The translations under genes were made by a program, and so were the position numbers. A model generated the notes under the pieces. That model had not been told where the DNA came from and did not search any database. It saw nothing but the letters and a program-made list of their open reading frames with translations. This document shows positions 14,859 through 16,586 of a stretch of 16,586 bases of DNA, piece after piece (position 1 is the stretch's first letter; each line of letters begins with the position of its first letter). Location of the stretch: the NCBI GenBank assembly GCA_964580075.1, contig CAZOJL010000070.1:1-16586 (forward strand), read 5' to 3'. The stretch is from VGWG01 sp964580075. GTDB lineage: Bacteria > Verrucomicrobiota > Kiritimatiellia > RFP12 > JAAYNR01.

Positions 14859-16031
14859 TTAATTTTGGGAAAACAGCAGGGCGGTGTTGCAGCCGCCGAA
14901 GCCGGCGGAATTGGAGAGGACGGTGTGCAGCGCCGCCGGGTGCGGAGAGGTAATCAGGGTGACCGGGCACGCCGGGTCGGGCGTCTCGAAATGGAGGGTC
15001 GGCGGGATCGTCTGGCGCAGCAGCGTGAGCACGGAAATCACGGCCTCGACCGCGCCGGCGGCGCCCAGCATGTGCCCGAGCGCCGATTTTGGGGCGGTGA
15101 CCGGAAGGGTGCGCGCGCGCGGCCCCAGGACGGCCTCAAGCGCCTCGAACTCGGTGACGTCATTGGGCTTGGTGCCCGTGCCGTGCGCATTGAAATGGCC
15201 AATCGCATCGGGCAGGACCCCCGCCCGGTGGATCGCCTCCCGCATGACGTGCGCCGAGCCGGCCCCCTGAGGAGCCGGAGCCGTCATGTGAAACCCGTTG
15301 TTGCCGGTCGCCCAGCCGATCAGGCGGGCCAACGGCACGGCGCCGCGACGGGCGGCCGAGGCGGCCGACTCGACGACCAGGGCGGCGGCGCCCTCGGCGA
15401 AGATCGTGCCGGAACGGTTCAGATCGAAGGGGCGAACGGTGTCCTGGGTCATCGTGCGCAGGGAACAGAGACCCGACCAGGCGCAGCGCGAGATGGCGTC
15501 GAAGCCGATGACCACGGCGCGGTCCACTTCGCCCCGGCTGATGCGGCCGGCGGCATAGGCGAGTGCGGTCGCCCCCGAAGCGCAGGAGAGCGAAAGGGTG
15601 ATGGGCGGGCCGCCCAGACGAAGGCTGTCGGCGACGCCGCGGGTGACGGAGCCGTGTGCGAGGCAGGCGTGACGGGAGTCGGCGGCGGCCGTGGCCAGCA
15701 CCTCCTCACCCGCATCAAGCGCGCCAAAATTTGAGGCGGCGATCACGGCCGTGCCGTCGCCGGGAATCAGCCCTGCCTGCGTCGCCGCCTGGATGGCCGC
15801 GCCGCGGGCGAAGGCCTCGGCCAAACTCGCGGGCGGCCGGCCGGCGCGTGGCGGTTCGTACCCGCGGATCAAGCCGGCACGGGTGCAGGCGATGCCGCCC
15901 GTATCGAAGCGGTCCAGGACCGACAGGGCGTCCACCCCCGAAAGAAGCGCGTCCCACAGGCCGGCGACCGTCACGGCAGCAGGCGTGACGGCTCCCAGAC
16001 CGGTGATGACGAGAGGATGCGGGGGAGTCAT
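14859..16031 (-). CDS. Beta-ketoacyl-ACP synthase, KAS II (FabF) type
   Basis: The thiolase-fold enzyme condenses malonyl-ACP with an acyl chain in fatty acid synthesis. The 390-residue protein shows VITGLGAVTP at the start, the active-site Cys150 in LSCASGATA, His283 in NAHGTGTKPND, and Lys315 and His320 in KSALGHMLGAAG; the spacing between these residues fits the KAS I/II family. It is about 20 residues shorter than E. coli FabF, and near the C-terminus NSAGFGG has Ala where FabF has the gating Phe398. It may therefore be a secondary ketosynthase and not the housekeeping FabF, so no symbol is given. ATG 16031 has AGGA nine to ten bases upstream; ATG 16043 is an alternative. No acyl carrier protein gene is next to it. 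Confidence 0.88.
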   Translation of the reverse strand: MTPPHPLVITGLGAVTPAAVTVAGLWDALLSGVDALSVLDRFDTGGIACTRAGLIRGYEPPRAGRPPASLAEAFARGAAIQAATQAGLIPGDGTAVIAASNFGALDAGEEVLATAAADSRHACLAHGSVTRGVADSLRLGGPPITLSLSCASGATALAYAAGRISRGEVDRAVVIGFDAISRCAWSGLCSLRTMTQDTVRPFDLNRSGTIFAEGAAALVVESAASAARRGAVPLARLIGWATGNNGFHMTAPAPQGAGSAHVMREAIHRAGVLPDAIGHFNAHGTGTKPNDVTEFEALEAVLGPRARTLPVTAPKSALGHMLGAAGAVEAVISVLTLLRQTIPPTLHFETPDPACPVTLITSPHPAALHTVLSNSAGFGGCNTALLFSQN

Positions 16032-16060
16032 GGTTGTGTTCATCCTATAAAAGGGCAGAA

Positions 16061-16084
16061 GACTGTGAGACTGTGAGGTTGTAA
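16061..16084. repeat. Short octamer array
   Basis: GACTGTGA occurs twice in tandem (16061-16068 and 16069-16076), followed by the degenerate GGTTGTAA. No complementary arm is visible, so it looks like half of a fold-back element or a decayed one. It lies in the leader of the ketosynthase gene, within 30 bases of its start. Confidence 0.55.
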
Positions 16085-16145
16085 GGATTAGGAGGCAATC
16101 GGTTATGCAAACGGGGCAGGTCAGCTTTACCATTCGCTCTAAGTG

Positions 16146-16243
16146 AACAGTTAACAGTGAACAGTCATCAGTGGGCTTCGCGCCAAATGGTGATGCCCGT
16201 GGTTATGCACACATCCAACTGATCACCGATCACTGATAACTAC
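16146..16243. repeat. Fold-back with arms made of AACAGTN heptamers
   Basis: The left arm has four tandem heptamers, AACAGTT, AACAGTG, AACAGTC and ATCAGTG (16146-16173). The right arm (16217-16243) has AACTGAT, CACCGAT and CACTGAT, the imperfect reverse complement. The loop carries CCAAATGGTG and, downstream, TATGCAC, as does the apex of the palindrome at 18-141, although the arms of the two elements are unrelated. Confidence 0.8.
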
Positions 16244-16268
16244 TCCTTTTAGGATTATGGCAGCCGCC

Positions 16269-16354
16269 ATCGGGATCCAAATCGGGATCGGGACCGAAAT
16301 CGACGAGAACGCAAGGAACTCGACCCCGACCCCGACCCCGATTTCGATTTCGAC
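16269..16354. repeat. Fold-back with hexamer arms, copy 1
   Basis: The left arm (16269-16307) is a run of hexamers ATCGGG, ATCCAA, ATCGGG, ATCGGG, ACCGAA and ATCGAC. The right arm (16319-16354) is CTCGAC, CCCGAC, CCCGAC, CCCGAT, TTCGAT and TTCGAC. On one strand both arms follow the pattern RTCGRR, with an 11-base loop. The right flank contains AAAATAGAATTGC (16371-16383), matching the right flank of copy 2. Confidence 0.85.
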
Positions 16355-16456
16355 CGGTCGGATGTGCTCAAAAATAGAATTGCCGTACAACCTCCAAATG
16401 TCATCACACTATACCCCGTTAGCCCCATGACGGTCAACCTAGTGCTCAGGGCGAAC

Positions 16457-16586
16457 AGCAATTCTAATTATGAGGCTATTGGGCCATCGGGGTCGGTATC
16501 GGAATCGGGGTCGAATTTCCGTTGGTTTTATCGATACCGATACCGACCCCGACGCCGATGGTCCCATCTCCAAAATGAGAATTGCT
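16457..16586. repeat. Fold-back with hexamer arms, copy 2, at window edge
   Basis: The inner arms are hexamer runs at 16484-16515 (ATCGGG, GTCGGT, ATCGGA, ATCGGG, GTCGAA) and 16528-16561 (reverse complement pattern). Pairing continues outward: AGCAATTCT at 16457-16465 matches AGAATTGCT at 16578-16586, and the bases between are partly complementary. The outer and inner arms have nearly the same midpoint (about 16522), so this is one structure of at least 130 bp that may continue past the window. Confidence 0.85.

Larger units (their letters stand above)
16044..16586. other. Gene-free repeat-rich region upstream of the ketosynthase
   Basis: No credible gene lies here; the one minus-strand frame (16255-16461) is Ser/Arg-rich translation of a hexamer repeat. 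The region holds an octamer array (16061-16084), a heptamer fold-back (16146-16243), and two hexamer fold-backs (16269-16354 and 16457-16586). About 60 bases (16085-16145) and 100 bases (16355-16456) of unremarkable sequence lie between them. Confidence 0.75.

Noticed and set aside
16255..16461. 68-residue Ser/Arg/Gly-rich ORF on the minus strand
   Set aside because: It is the translation of the hexamer fold-back, without ribosome site or coding signature.
16146..16561. CRISPR array suggested by clustered repeats
   Set aside because: The repeats are 6-8 bases, directly adjacent and arranged as inverted arms; there are no unique spacers of constant length and no cas genes.
16457..16586. Terminal inverted repeats of an insertion sequence
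   Set aside because: AGCAATTCT and AGAATTGCT are complementary and could be element ends, but only about 110 bases lie between them and no transposase is present, so I call it a fold-back repeat.
1..16586. tRNA or rRNA genes
   Set aside because: No cloverleaf with a TTCGANNC T-arm or conserved rRNA segment was recognised in the intergenic parts on either strand.

Overview
The window is a GC-rich bacterial chromosome segment from a diderm, lipid A-making organism: it carries BamA, Skp/OmpH, LpxD and LspA. My best guess is the PVC superphylum (Verrucomicrobiota, Kiritimatiellota or Lentisphaerota type), probably from an assembled environmental genome. The grounds are indirect: a DksA-type gene with a basic N-terminal tail fused to lspA by a 4-base overlap (as I recall dksA and lspA are also neighbours in Chlamydia), a TPR protein ahead of bamA, and intergenic fold-back repeats. 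I could not run a phylogeny. All major genes are intact and look like ordinary core genes; no tRNA, rRNA, transposase, integrase, CRISPR array or phage gene was seen.

Layout. (1) Bases 1-762 are mostly repeat-rich intergenic DNA: a 124-bp interrupted palindrome built of 9-mers, two compact hairpins, a heptamer-based fold-back, and one possible small minus-strand ORF. (2) Bases 763-4703, plus strand: a secreted hypothetical protein, hisD, hisC and ruvB, closely spaced and probably co-transcribed. (3) Bases 4700-6885, minus strand: pyrH (TTG start), frr and a proline-rich tail-anchored protein with an alternating A-B-A-B-A motif pattern. It converges on ruvB so tightly that both stop codons lie in one CTAG. 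(4) Divergent from pyrH, 7045-8630, plus strand: a DksA/TraR-type regulator with an H1-like tail, lspA, and a small predicted membrane protein, behind a near-consensus promoter. (5) Bases 8684-16031, minus strand: a KAS II-type ketosynthase, a TPR protein, bamA, skp/ompH, lpxD and a small lipoprotein, forming an envelope-biogenesis run. (6) Bases 16044-16586: no gene, but an octamer array, a heptamer fold-back and two hexamer fold-backs, the last reaching the window edge.

How the genes work together. Unit 5 covers outer-membrane assembly: Skp chaperones unfolded outer-membrane proteins, BamA inserts them, LpxD makes a lipid A precursor, and the ketosynthase supplies or modifies acyl chains. 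LspA in unit 4 matures lipoproteins such as the one ending unit 5. Units 2 and 3 are housekeeping: histidine synthesis, Holliday-junction branch migration, UMP phosphorylation and ribosome recycling.

The least ordinary content is non-coding. Several fold-back elements have arms made of short tandem units of 6, 7, 7 or 9 bases, and there is one half-element with an 8-base unit. Two elements with unrelated arms share a related apex sequence (CCAAATGGTG then TATGCAC), the two hexamer elements share flanks, and an 18-bp sequence recurs in two separate hairpin regions.
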